In this document: piece after piece, positions 38,584-47,652 of the stretch
Numbering within the stretch: the stretch's first letter is position 1
Layout: every line of letters starts with the position of its first letter
Assembly (NCBI RefSeq): GCF_003121295.1
Contig: NZ_PHNC01000008.1
Span: 186,001-250,000, forward strand
DNA length: 64,000 bases
Source of the DNA: Streptomyces orinoci
GTDB taxonomy: Bacteria; Actinomycetota; Actinomycetes; Streptomycetales; Streptomycetaceae
Reading direction: 5' to 3'
Program-made: the position numbers and the translations under genes
The notes under the pieces: model-generated
Told to the model about the DNA's origin: nothing
The model's input: only the letters and a program-made list of their open reading frames with translations
Databases searched by the model: none

Positions 38584-40965
38584 TCATCCTGTGGACTCCC
38601 GCACCAGCAGTGCCACCGGATAACGGTGCAGCAACCGGGCCAGCAGCACTCGCTCGGGACAGGAGCGGCCGGTCAGCAGATCGCGCCAGGGTCCGCCGCC
38701 GGGCAGTTCAAGCGCCGTGTCCCGCCAACCGCCGCTGGCGAAAAGGGATTTGGAGAGACGGGTGGCCACGGCTGCCACCTGTCCGGAACGTACAAAGGCC
38801 ACCGCGTGACCGGCCGACGGGCCGGTGGCCGCCAGTGGCTGGTAGGTGGCATCGGCGCCGAACCACTCGGGGTGCGCCCGCCGCAACCGCAGTGCAGTAC
38901 GGGTGAGATGGAGCTTTTCCGTGGACAATCCGGCCTCCTGGCCGTCCGGCTCCTCGGGCGGCCGCCGGTTGTCCGGATCGACCAGCGCCCGGTATTCCCG
39001 TTCGCTGCCGGTATAGAGGTCCGGCACACCGGGCATGGTCAGGTGCAGCAGCGCCGCGCCCAGCACATTGGCGCGTATGGAGGGGGTCAATTCGACGGCA
39101 AAAGAATTGAGTTGAGAGAAGGACGGGCCGCAGGGGCCGGCCGTCACAAAGGACTCCACGGCCCGCTCATATGCCTCGTCCGGCTCCGTCCAGCTGGTGC
39201 GCAGCGCCGCCTCACGCACGCTTTTGACGATCGCCGGAACCAGCCGTAGTGCGTCAGGTCGGCCCAGGCCGAACGCGCTCTGCCAGGCAAGCCAGGCCAG
39301 CTGGGGGTCGGGGGCGGGCACGGACGAGGCCAGCTGTGCCAGCAAGCCGGTCCAGCGTTCCGGCACTTCGCTCAGCACGGCCAACCGGGCCCGGACATCC
39401 GCACTGCGCTTGGTGTCATGGGTGGACAGCAGGGTCCCGCCCAATGGCCGTTCGCGCTGTGCCCGGGCGCAGAAGGAGTGGAACTCCTCGGGCGAGACGG
39501 CGGGACGGTCCGGTGAGCCGCCCACCTCATTGGCGGACAGCAGCGGCACAAAACGGTAGAAGGCCGTGTCCTCCACCGACTTGGCCCGCAGCGCCGCCGC
39601 CGTCTGGGCGAACCGGGCGCAGAAGTCCCGGTGTTCCGGCCCGTCGCCGAGCCGCCCCAGCGCGGCGTCCCGCACCAGCTCCACCGCCGCCGCCTCCTCC
39701 GGCACCGCGAATGCCGAACGGGCGTCCTGCGCCGCCCGGTCCAGCATGGCGCTGTCCGCCGGGCGGACGCCCTGGCCGGGCGTGACATACGGCCGGTAGA
39801 CCGGCAGCCGCACCAGGATCTCGCGGAGCGCGGTGCGCAGCGCCCAGGGGGCGTGGTCCCGCAAGCGGTGCGAGGTCTCGCAGAGCCGCAGCGCGCCGCG
39901 TACCAGACGTTCGGTCTCGGTGGCCAGATCATGGGTGATCACCCGGTAGGCGGCGCGCCGCACGGTGGCCGGCCAGTCGCCGCCCCGGTCGGGCGGTGCG
40001 CCGGTGAACTCTCGGTAGGACGAGGTGAGTTCCGAGTACCCCTCACCGTCCACAAACAGGCCGTCCAGCCGGTGCAGGGCGTCGTAGCCGGTGGTGCCGG
40101 CCACCGGCCAGTCGTCGGGCAGGGTTTCGTCCCGGGCGAGGATCTTCTCCACCACCGTCCACCGTCCCCCGGTGGCCTGGTGCAGCCGCCGTAGATAGCC
40201 CGCCGGGTCGGCCAGCCCGTCCGGGTGGTCCACCCGCAGCCCGTCCAGCACCCCGTCCGCCAGCAGCCGCAGCACCGTGGCATGGGTGGCGGCGAAGACC
40301 TCGGGGTCCTCCACCCGTACCGCGATGAGTTCCGGAACGGTGAAGAAGCGGCGGTAGTTGAGCTCGGTACGGGCCAGCCGCCACCAGGCGGGCCGGTACC
40401 ACTGGGCGTCCAGCAGCTCGGGCAGTGGCAGCCGTTCGGTGCCGGGCCGCAGCGGCAGGACATGGTCGTAGTAGCGCAGTTCGGCCCCGTCCACGGTGAA
40501 GTGGTCCAGCTCCTCGCCCAGTCGTCCGGCCAGGATGGGCAGCAGCAGTTTGCCGCCGTGTTCGGCCCAGTCGATGTCGAACCAGCGGGCGCAGGGGGAG
40601 GCCGGGCCGTCCCGGAGCACCTGCCACAGCGGCCCGTTGAGGCGCTGGGGCACCGGGACGGCCATATGGTTGGGCACAATGTCCGCGATCAGGCCCAGGC
40701 CATGGGCGTGCGCGGTACGGGCCAGCGTGCGTAGCCCCTCCTCGCCGCCCAGTTCGGTGCGTACGGTCGTGTGGTCGGTGATGTCATAGCCGTGGGTGGA
40801 GCCGGGCACGGCCTCCAGGACGGGGGACAGGTGCAGGTGCGAGACGCCCAGCGAGGCGAGGCGGGGCACCGCCCGTTCCGCCGCCGCGAACGGGAAGCGG
40901 GGCTGCAGCTGGAGGCGGTAGGTGGCGGTGGGCGGGGCCGAGCTGTCACGCTTCATGCTGAACAT
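38584..40965 (-). CDS. treY: Malto-oligosyltrehalose synthase
   Basis: 793 residues, usual length. GH13 motifs: ATYRLQLQPRFPFAAAER, HLHLSPVLEAVPGSTHGYD, GLIADIVPNHMA, GVLDGLRVDHPDGL (nucleophile), WTVVEKILARDE (acid/base) and LLSTHDTKRSADVRARL. Converts the reducing end of maltodextrins to a trehalosyl unit. ATG 40965, with ATG 40956 as alternative. Downstream of glgX by 31 nt. Confidence 0.93.
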   Translation of the reverse strand: MFSMKRDSSAPPTATYRLQLQPRFPFAAAERAVPRLASLGVSHLHLSPVLEAVPGSTHGYDITDHTTVRTELGGEEGLRTLARTAHAHGLGLIADIVPNHMAVPVPQRLNGPLWQVLRDGPASPCARWFDIDWAEHGGKLLLPILAGRLGEELDHFTVDGAELRYYDHVLPLRPGTERLPLPELLDAQWYRPAWWRLARTELNYRRFFTVPELIAVRVEDPEVFAATHATVLRLLADGVLDGLRVDHPDGLADPAGYLRRLHQATGGRWTVVEKILARDETLPDDWPVAGTTGYDALHRLDGLFVDGEGYSELTSSYREFTGAPPDRGGDWPATVRRAAYRVITHDLATETERLVRGALRLCETSHRLRDHAPWALRTALREILVRLPVYRPYVTPGQGVRPADSAMLDRAAQDARSAFAVPEEAAAVELVRDAALGRLGDGPEHRDFCARFAQTAAALRAKSVEDTAFYRFVPLLSANEVGGSPDRPAVSPEEFHSFCARAQRERPLGGTLLSTHDTKRSADVRARLAVLSEVPERWTGLLAQLASSVPAPDPQLAWLAWQSAFGLGRPDALRLVPAIVKSVREAALRTSWTEPDEAYERAVESFVTAGPCGPSFSQLNSFAVELTPSIRANVLGAALLHLTMPGVPDLYTGSEREYRALVDPDNRRPPEEPDGQEAGLSTEKLHLTRTALRLRRAHPEWFGADATYQPLAATGPSAGHAVAFVRSGQVAAVATRLSKSLFASGGWRDTALELPGGGPWRDLLTGRSCPERVLLARLLHRYPVALLVRESTG

Positions 40966-40996
40966 ACGTACCCAGCCGAATGCCCATCCACGGGGC

Positions 40997-43123
40997 CTAC
41001 AGGGGACGTTGGAGCACCATAAGGCTGCGGTCGGTCACCGTGAGCCGGTCGCCCGCCGCGACCTTCGGTCCGTCCTCGGTCACGCCCTCGGCACGCGCCG
41101 TGTCCACCACCAGCTGCCACTGCCTGCCGTGGTCCACCGGCACGGTGAAGTCCAGTGGCTGGTCATGGGCGTTGAACAGCAGCAGGAAGGAGTCGCCGAG
41201 CACCGGCTCGCCGCGCGGGCCGGGTTCGGAGATGGCGCCGCCGTTGAGGAAGACGGTGAGCGACTTGGCGTGCGCCGCCTGCCAGTCGTGCTCCCGCATC
41301 TCCTCTCCCTCATGGGTGAACCAGGCGATGTCGGACAGTTCATCATGAGTGCCGCGTACGGGACGCCCATGGAAGAAACGGCGCCGCCGGAAGACCGGCT
41401 GGTCCCGGCGCAGCCAGACCAGGGAGCGGGTGAAGGCCAGCATCCGGCGGGCCGCCGCCGAGCCCTCCTCATAGGGGTGCGGCCAGTGCACCCAGGACAG
41501 CTCGTTGTCCTGACAGTAGGCGTTGTTGTTGCCGTGCTGGGTACGGGCGAACTCATCGCCATGGCTGAGCATGGGCACGCCCTGGGAGAGCAGCAGGGTG
41601 GCGATGAAGTTGCGCATCTGGCGCTCGCGCAGCGCCAGGATGCCGGGGTCGTCCGTCTCGCCCTCGGCGCCGCAGTTCCAGGACCGGTTGTGGCTCTCGC
41701 CGTCCTGGTTGTTCTCGCCATTGGCCTCGTTGTGCTTGTGGTTGTAGGAGACCAGGTCGTGCAGCGTGAAGCCGTCATGGCAGGTGACGAAGTTGATGGA
41801 GGCCAACGGCCGCCTGCCGTCGCCCTGGTAGAGGTCGGAGGAGCCGGTCAGCCGGGAGGCGAACTCGGCCAGGGTGGCCGGTTCGCCGCGCCAGAGGTCC
41901 CGGGCGGTGTCCCGGAACTTGCCGTTCCATTCGGTCCAGAGCGGGGGGAAATTGCCCACCTGGTAGCCGCCCTCGCCCACATCCCAGGGCTCGGCGATCA
42001 GCTTCACCTGGCTGACCACGGGGTCCTGCTGTACCAGGTCGAAGAACGAGGAGAGCCGGTCCACCTCATGGAACTGCCGGGCCAGGGTGGCCGCCAGGTC
42101 GAAGCGGAAGCCGTCCACATGCATCTCGGTCACCCAGTAGCGCAGCGAGTCCATGATCAGCTGGAGGACGTGCGGGCTGCGCATCAGCAGGGAGTTGCCG
42201 GTGCCGGTGGTGTCCATGTAGTAGCGCGGGTCATCGGCCAGGCGGTAGTACGAGGCATTGTCCAGCCCCCGGAAGGAGAGGGTGGGCCCCAGGTGGTTGC
42301 CCTCCGCCGTGTGGTTGTAGACCACATCCAGAATGACCTCGATGCCCGCTTCATGAAGGGCGCGTACCGCCGACTTGAACTCCAGCACCTGCTGGCCCCG
42401 GTCGCCCCAGGAGGCATAGGCGTTGTGCGGGGCGAAGAAGCCAATGGTGTTGTAGCCCCAGTAGTTGGCCAGGCCGGAGTCCACCAGCCGGTGGTCCTGG
42501 ACGAACTGGTGCACCGGCATCAGCTCCAGTGCGGTGACCCCCAGTTCGGTGAGGTGTTCCAGCACGGCCGGGTGGGTCAGCCCCGCATAGGTCCCGCGTA
42601 CCTCCTCCGGCAGCGCCGGATGCAGCATGGTCAGGCCTTTGACATGCGCCTCATAGATCACCGTGCGGTGGTAGTCGGTACGCGGCGGACGGTCATCACC
42701 CCAGTCGAAGTACGGATTGACCACGACCGAGGTCATCATGTGCGGGGCGGAGTCCATGTCATTGCGTTTCTCCGGCCGGCCGAAGTGATAGCCGTAGACC
42801 GCCTCATCCCAATTGACCGCCCCGCTCACCGCGCGAGCGTAGGGATCCAGCAGCAGTTTGGCGGAGTTGCAGCGGTGCCCCCGCTCCGGCTCATACGGCC
42901 CGTGTACCCGGAAGCCATACCGCTGGCCGGGCATCACCCCCGGCAGATAGGCATGCCGTACAAAGGCGTCACTCTCCTTGAGTTCGACCGCCGTCTCCGA
43001 GCCGTCGTCGTGCAGCAGACACAGCTCCACACGCTCGGCGGCCTCGGAGAACACCGCGAAGTTGGTGCCGGCGCCGTCGTAAGTGGCACCGAGGGGATAC
43101 GCCTGTCCGGGCCAGACCTGCAT
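40997..43123 (-). CDS. glgX: Glycogen debranching isoamylase (TreX/GlgX)
   Basis: 708 residues. CBM48 N-terminus (PLGATYDGAGTNFAVFSEAA), then GH13: YEAHVKGLTMLHPALPEE, VILDVVYNHTAEGN, DGFRFDLAATLARQ (nucleophile), LIAEPWDVGEGGYQVGNFPP (acid/base) and FVTCHDGFTLHDLV. Removes alpha-1,6 branches from glycogen to feed TreY and TreZ. First gene of the glgX-treY-oxidoreductase unit. Confidence 0.93.
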   Translation of the reverse strand: MQVWPGQAYPLGATYDGAGTNFAVFSEAAERVELCLLHDDGSETAVELKESDAFVRHAYLPGVMPGQRYGFRVHGPYEPERGHRCNSAKLLLDPYARAVSGAVNWDEAVYGYHFGRPEKRNDMDSAPHMMTSVVVNPYFDWGDDRPPRTDYHRTVIYEAHVKGLTMLHPALPEEVRGTYAGLTHPAVLEHLTELGVTALELMPVHQFVQDHRLVDSGLANYWGYNTIGFFAPHNAYASWGDRGQQVLEFKSAVRALHEAGIEVILDVVYNHTAEGNHLGPTLSFRGLDNASYYRLADDPRYYMDTTGTGNSLLMRSPHVLQLIMDSLRYWVTEMHVDGFRFDLAATLARQFHEVDRLSSFFDLVQQDPVVSQVKLIAEPWDVGEGGYQVGNFPPLWTEWNGKFRDTARDLWRGEPATLAEFASRLTGSSDLYQGDGRRPLASINFVTCHDGFTLHDLVSYNHKHNEANGENNQDGESHNRSWNCGAEGETDDPGILALRERQMRNFIATLLLSQGVPMLSHGDEFARTQHGNNNAYCQDNELSWVHWPHPYEEGSAAARRMLAFTRSLVWLRRDQPVFRRRRFFHGRPVRGTHDELSDIAWFTHEGEEMREHDWQAAHAKSLTVFLNGGAISEPGPRGEPVLGDSFLLLFNAHDQPLDFTVPVDHGRQWQLVVDTARAEGVTEDGPKVAAGDRLTVTDRSLMVLQRPL

Positions 43124-43430
43124 AGGAGACTCTTTCGCTCGTCCCGGTCAGACCGGGTTCCTTGGGCCTCGTCTTCCCGTTCCGCCGGGGTTCAGATCTT
43201 CCCCAAAACCGGTCCGGACCACCGCCGCTTTGCCCTCCTCCACCCGGGTGACGACCCCCGTCCGCTCCCCGGGTCACTATGAGCCGGGTCACTCACGGCC
43301 CTGAGGGCTGGCACAACCGGCCATGAGCGGGGACCAGTTCGCCGGCCGCCCCACGGCCCCATGTGCGCCGCGTCCGGCGGGCACAGTAGTCTGCGGTGAT
43401 CATTGGACGGGGGCGGAAGGCGGTGTACAG
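43124..43430. other. Divergent intergenic region, glgX to HEPN gene
   Basis: 307 nt. Upstream coding frames exist on both strands but none has a ribosome site better than GTG 43431. Promoters for both genes should lie here; none could be placed confidently. Confidence 0.4.
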
Positions 43431-44663
43431 GTGAGCTCGGGCGGGCTGGAGCTGCCCCCTGCGGACGGTGGGGGCGAGCCGGGGGGAGAGGGCATGGTGG
43501 AGCCCACCCCCGGTGCGGTGTCCCTGGCACGCCCGGGTGAGATCGGGGCCGAACTGGACTGGGGCGCCGCCGCCTGGAACGAGGTGCGCACCCGCGCCCG
43601 CCGGGCCGGACGCGCCTATATCTGGCTCAACCTGGTGGAACAGCGGCTGCGCGCGGTGGTCTCCGCGGTGCTGCGGCCCATCTATGAACCGGTGCACGGC
43701 GAGGAATGGGTCATCGCCGCCGCCGGACCGGCCGGGCAGGAGTGGGTACAGCGGGCGGTGGCGGTGCACGAGGTCAGCCGCCGCAAGGGCTATCTGCTGG
43801 ACCCCGCCGACGACAATGTGCTCAGCTTCCTCACCCTCCCCCAGCTGCGGGAGCTGCTGGTACAGCACTGGCCCTGCTTCGAGCCCTATCTGGACGACCG
43901 CCGGGAACTCGAACTCGTCCTGGACGAGCTGGAGGTGGCGCGCAATGTGGTCTCCCGCAACCGGGCCCTGTCCCAGACCGTACTGGCCCAGGCCGAACGG
44001 GCCGCGGCCCGGCTGCTGGGGATACTGGGCGGAGGCGGCGAGATGAGCGGACGGCTGCCGGTGGATGCGGTGGAGGACCTGGTCGGCGATCGCTACGCCG
44101 ATGTGGTGGGCGTCCACCCCGACCGGGTGCGGCTCCAGCGGCAGTTGCCGGTGGAGGACCTCTTCGGCGGCGCCCGGCGGCTGGACGCGGTGGGCATCGG
44201 GCTCAATCTGCTGGTGCAGAACTACTCGGGACGGCGCCTGGTGCGGCTGGCCGAGTCAGGCTGCCGGGCCCGGCTGCTCTTCCTCAACCCGGCCAGCAGC
44301 GCGGTGCGCCGCCGGGAGCGGGAACTGGGGCTGAAGAAGGGTGAGATGAGCCGCTCGGTGGAGATGAACATCATCCATCTGCGGCGGGTACGGGACCGGC
44401 TGCGCGATCCGGCCGCCTTTGAGATCCGGGTCTTCGACGAGACCCCCCGCTTCACCGCCTATCTGGTCAACGGGGACGGGGCGGACGGGGTGGCCGTGGT
44501 GCAGCCCTATCTGCGCAAGGCCCGGGGCATGGAGTCCCCGGTGCTGGTGCTGCGCGGGCACAACGGGCTGCTGAGCGAGGGCTTTGAACAGGAGCACGGC
44601 CTGTTTGATACCTATCGCGAGGAGTTCGAGGGGGTTTGGGAGGATTCGCGGCCGGTCTCCTGA
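43431..44663 (+). CDS. HEPN-domain protein of the SAV2148 type
   Basis: 410 residues from GTG 43431 (GGAAGG 10 nt upstream; an upstream frame from 43323 lacks this). Residues about 30-180 form a helical domain (RAYIWLNLVEQRLRAVVSAV, RKGYLLDPADDNVLSFLTLP, ELELVLDELEVARNVVSRNR) with the R-N-x3-R-type motif NVVSRNRALS of HEPN domains. The C-terminal half (LDAVGIGLNLLVQNYSGRRL, FLNPASSAVRRRERELGL, AYLVNGDGADGVAVVQPYL) resembles a nucleotide-sensing module. HEPN domains are often RNases; here function is unknown. Confidence 0.75.
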   Translation: MSSGGLELPPADGGGEPGGEGMVEPTPGAVSLARPGEIGAELDWGAAAWNEVRTRARRAGRAYIWLNLVEQRLRAVVSAVLRPIYEPVHGEEWVIAAAGPAGQEWVQRAVAVHEVSRRKGYLLDPADDNVLSFLTLPQLRELLVQHWPCFEPYLDDRRELELVLDELEVARNVVSRNRALSQTVLAQAERAAARLLGILGGGGEMSGRLPVDAVEDLVGDRYADVVGVHPDRVRLQRQLPVEDLFGGARRLDAVGIGLNLLVQNYSGRRLVRLAESGCRARLLFLNPASSAVRRRERELGLKKGEMSRSVEMNIIHLRRVRDRLRDPAAFEIRVFDETPRFTAYLVNGDGADGVAVVQPYLRKARGMESPVLVLRGHNGLLSEGFEQEHGLFDTYREEFEGVWEDSRPVS

Positions 44664-44742
44664 GGCCGGACCGCCACTGTCAGTGGGGCATGCGAGGGTG
44701 GAACCACCAACGGGGGAAGCACCACGAAGGGGGAAACCCGCC

Positions 44743-45462
44743 ATGTCCTGGCACGGTGAGCCGCTGACCGGATTCGACCTGGAGACCACCGGCACCGATA
44801 TCGAGACCGACCGCATTGTCAGCGCCGCCCTGGTGGGGCTGGCGCCGGACGGCTCGCCGGCCTCCCGGCGGGTATGGCTGATCGACCCGGGAGTGCCCAT
44901 TCCGGCCGAGGCCACGGCGATTCACGGCATTTCCACCGAATACGCCCGTGCGCATGGGGTCTTGGCGGCCACTGCCATAGCGGAGATCACCGGGGCGCTG
45001 GCCGAGTCGCTGGCCGCGGGCGTCCCGCTGGTGGTGATGAACGCCCGCTATGACCTCTCCCTGCTGGACCGCGAGTGCCGGCGGCATGGCGTCACCCCGC
45101 TCTCCGAACGGCTGGGCGGGGAGCCCGCGCCGGTGCTGGACCCGCTGGTGCTGGACAAGCACGCGGACCGCTACCGCAAGGGCCGGCGCACTCTCCAGGC
45201 GCTGTGCGCCCACTACGGGGTGCCGCTGGAGGAGGCGCACGAGGCCGCGGCCGACGCGGTGGCCGCGGCCCGGGCGGCGCGGCGGCTGGGCCAGCGACAC
45301 CACCTGCTGGGCGCGGCCACCCCGGCCGAACTGCACGCCCTCCAGATACGGGCGGCGGCCGAACAGGCCGAGTCCCTCCAGCGGCATCTGCGGCGCACGG
45401 ACCCCGGCGCACGGATTCCGTCGGCTTGGCCGCTGGTGCCGCCGGGTGTGGTTCCTCAGTGA
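44743..45462 (+). CDS. DEDDh 3'-5' exonuclease (DnaQ-like)
   Basis: 239 residues. ExoI GFDLETTGTDIETDRIV, ExoII VVMNARYDLSLLDRE and ExoIII HEAAADAVAAARA give the D-E-D-H-D metal and catalytic set, resembling the proofreading epsilon fold as a stand-alone protein. Substrate (DNA or small RNA) is unknown. A dispersed repeat follows the stop codon. Confidence 0.9.
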   Translation: MSWHGEPLTGFDLETTGTDIETDRIVSAALVGLAPDGSPASRRVWLIDPGVPIPAEATAIHGISTEYARAHGVLAATAIAEITGALAESLAAGVPLVVMNARYDLSLLDRECRRHGVTPLSERLGGEPAPVLDPLVLDKHADRYRKGRRTLQALCAHYGVPLEEAHEAAADAVAAARAARRLGQRHHLLGAATPAELHALQIRAAAEQAESLQRHLRRTDPGARIPSAWPLVPPGVVPQ

Positions 45463-45507
45463 GCGGCCCCCTACCCCGGGGTCACCTGTTACGTGGGGGT
45501 TGTGTGT

Positions 45508-45575
45508 GGCTGGTCGCGCCCACGCGGCGGAGCCGCATATCGAATAGCCGCCCCGCGCCCCTGATGGGGCGCCCC
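45508..45575 (+). repeat. Dispersed palindromic repeat, copy 3
   Basis: Same core as copy 1 (GGCTGGTCGCGCCCACGCGG, then GCGCCCC-TGAT-GGGGCGC). Lies between the convergent exonuclease and APH-like genes. Confidence 0.85.
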
Positions 45576-45609
45576 TAGCGGTAGGTCAAGAGCCGTTCCC
45601 GGGCCGGGG

Positions 45610-46488
45610 TCAGAACGGATACCAGCGCACCGTGGAATCCCCGTCCCGCAACGACCCTACCCGGCGGCGGAATTCCGCTGCCGCGGCCGGGTTGCCCGGT
45701 GCGTGCTGGGCCACCCAGGCACAACTGGCCGTCTCCCGGGCGCCGCGCAGCACCGCACAACCCGCCCATTCCCGGACATCCCATCCATAGGTCCGGACAA
45801 AGGAGTGGTACGCCTCCTCGCCCAAGCCATATCGGTCCCGGCTGAGGGCCATCACCACCAGATCGTGCTCCCGCAGATCCCGGGCGAAGGTCTCCAGATC
45901 CACCAGCACCGGCCCGTCCGGGGTGATGTGCACATTGCGCGGCAGTGCGTCCCCGTGCACCGGGCCCGGCGGCAGGGCGGGCACCAGCTCGGCGGCCGCG
46001 GCCTGGAAGGCGTCCCGGCGCTCGCGCAGATACTCCGCGTCGGCCGGATCGATGGCGGCTCCGGCGAGCCTCAGCCAGCGCTCCACCCCGCCGAGCAGAT
46101 CCCGGGCCGGCAGCGCGAAGTCCGGTTCGGGCAGGGCGTGCACCAGGCACAGCAGCCCGGCCAGATCGGCGGGTTCGGCGGGACGCACGGGATCGGGGAG
46201 CCGGTGCCAGAGGGTGACCGGGTGCCCGTCGGCCACCAGCACCTCGCGCTCCGCGGCCCGTACCGCCGGAACTCCGCTCTCCGCCAGCCAGGAGGAGACG
46301 TGGACCTCGCGGCGGGCCCGGTCCAGCAGGGAGGGGTCCCGGCCCACCTTGGCCACCAGGCCGCCGGCGGTGAACACCGCGTTCTCGCCCAGCGCCAGCA
46401 GTTCCGCGTGGTCCGCTGTGGGGCCGGTCACACCTGCCGCCGCCAGCAGTTCGCGTGCCCTCGCCTCGGTGAATGCCGTTTCCGCCAC
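45610..46488 (-). CDS. Aminoglycoside-phosphotransferase-fold kinase
   Basis: 292 residues from GTG 46488 (GGGAGG 7 nt upstream). Nucleotide lobe with ENAVFTAGGLVAKVGRD, catalytic loop VHGDALPRNVHI and metal loop VLVDLETFARD. The APH/choline-kinase fold phosphorylates small hydroxyl compounds; the glycine-rich loop is modest and the substrate cannot be read. Nothing indicates a resistance role. Confidence 0.85.
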   Translation of the reverse strand: MAETAFTEARARELLAAAGVTGPTADHAELLALGENAVFTAGGLVAKVGRDPSLLDRARREVHVSSWLAESGVPAVRAAEREVLVADGHPVTLWHRLPDPVRPAEPADLAGLLCLVHALPEPDFALPARDLLGGVERWLRLAGAAIDPADAEYLRERRDAFQAAAAELVPALPPGPVHGDALPRNVHITPDGPVLVDLETFARDLREHDLVVMALSRDRYGLGEEAYHSFVRTYGWDVREWAGCAVLRGARETASCAWVAQHAPGNPAAAAEFRRRVGSLRDGDSTVRWYPF

Positions 46489-46551
46489 GTATTGCCTCCC
46501 TTTCCTGGGGCCGGTCCGGTCAAGTCTCTCTTACCGGCACGATGCGGATTC

Positions 46552-46592
46552 GGGGTGCCCCGGTAGGGGCGCGGGGAACTGCGCGACCAGCC
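46552..46592 (-). repeat. Dispersed palindromic repeat, copy 4 (shortened)
   Basis: GGGGTGCCCCGGTAGGGGCG, then a short spacer and GCGACCAGCC; the central GCGGCTCCGCCGC hairpin is missing. Inverted relative to copy 5, about 75 nt away. Confidence 0.75.
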
Positions 46593-46666
46593 ACCTGCGG
46601 TCCGCAGACGGAAACGTATACAGGAGCGGTGTGCCGGGGCTTGAAGTTCGGCTGCGGGCCGACTCC

Positions 46667-46730
46667 GGTTGCTCGCGCCCACGCGGCGGAGCCGCAAATG
46701 CAACCGCCCCGCGCCCCTACCGGGGCACCC
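46667..46730 (+). repeat. Dispersed palindromic repeat, copy 5
   Basis: Carries GCGCCCACGCGGCGGAGCCG and CGCCCCTACCGGGGC. With copy 4 it forms a large inverted repeat within the 269-nt region between the divergent APH-like and DUF402 genes, so these copies lie in a promoter region rather than at a terminator. Confidence 0.8.
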
Positions 46731-46757
46731 GGTGTCGCAGCGGCGGGGCCCGACACA

Positions 46758-47435
46758 ATGACCGTCATGACGGTCAAAACCACACACCGCTTTCAGCCGG
46801 GCGCAACCGCCATCCGCCGGGACATTTTCCAGGGCCGGGTATGGACGGCCGCCCCCCGCCGGGTCCTGGCGGACACCGGCCGCACCCTCACCCTGGCCCA
46901 CTGGCCCGGCGTGGAGGGGCTGGCCCCGACCACCTATATCGACTCCCTGAACATGGCCGACCGGGCGGCCCAGGAAGCCGCCCGCGACCGCGGCTTCGCC
47001 GATCTGGCCGCCGGCACCTGGGAGCTGGGCCGCTGGCAGTGGCGCAATACCACCGTGCTCAGCCGCTTCGAAGCCGGTGAGCACTTCAGCGTCCACCTCT
47101 TCTTCGACGCCGCCCACCGCCCCCTCCACTGGTACATCAACTTCGAACTTCCCTTTGTCCGTACCGCCTTTGGCATCGACACCCGGGATCTGCTGCTGGA
47201 CCTGGTCGTGGAACCGGACCTGTCCGCGCACACCTGGAAGGACGAGGACGAGTACGCCCAGGGGCGGCGGCTCGGCATCATCGACGACGCCGAGCACACC
47301 CGTATCGAGTCGGCCCGTGAACGCGCCCTCGCGTTGCTGTCGGAGCGTCAAACTGCCTATTTCGAAGGTTGGTTGAACTGGAAACCGGAATCCGGATGGC
47401 CGTTGCCGGAATTGCCGTCGTTCAGCGAGATGTGA
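46758..47435 (+). CDS. DUF402-domain protein
   Basis: 225 residues. FQPGATAIRRDIFQGRVWTA, then the DUF402 core: FSVHLFFDAAHRPLHWYINF, TRDLLLDLVVEPD, KDEDEYAQGRRLGIID with the acidic metal-binding cluster. DUF402 proteins such as FomD are metal-dependent phosphoester/nucleotide hydrolases. ATG 46758 or 46767; both lack a strong ribosome site and copy 5 of the repeat ends 27 nt upstream. Confidence 0.75.
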   Translation: MTVMTVKTTHRFQPGATAIRRDIFQGRVWTAAPRRVLADTGRTLTLAHWPGVEGLAPTTYIDSLNMADRAAQEAARDRGFADLAAGTWELGRWQWRNTTVLSRFEAGEHFSVHLFFDAAHRPLHWYINFELPFVRTAFGIDTRDLLLDLVVEPDLSAHTWKDEDEYAQGRRLGIIDDAEHTRIESARERALALLSERQTAYFEGWLNWKPESGWPLPELPSFSEM

Positions 47436-47634
47436 GGGAGTCCCGCCGCAAGGGGCCCAATTTGGCGTGGTTAAAAGGCGTTTAACGGATACGCAAGTGC
47501 GTTGCGTATGTCACACCTGGCCATGGGTGTTGAAGTGGGCGTGTCAATCCTGAAAGGGTTCTGAACCACCCGGAGGCGGATCTTCCGCTGTGCCGGGTGT
47601 TGTTGCGCACCGCGCACCCCCCCACACAACCGCA

Positions 47635-47650
47635 CGAGGAGGCAACCTCG
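47635..47650 (+). promoter_or_regulatory. Small hairpin around the subtilase ribosome-binding site
   Basis: CGAGG-AGGCAA-CCTCG: the GGAGG of the subtilase gene lies across the left arm and the loop, 10 nt before ATG 47653. It could partly mask ribosome binding. Confidence 0.4.
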
Positions 47651-47652
47651 TT

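Noticed and set aside
43293..44117. Minus-strand ORF over the HEPN-domain gene
   Set aside because: Shadow; Gln/Leu-rich text with no motif.
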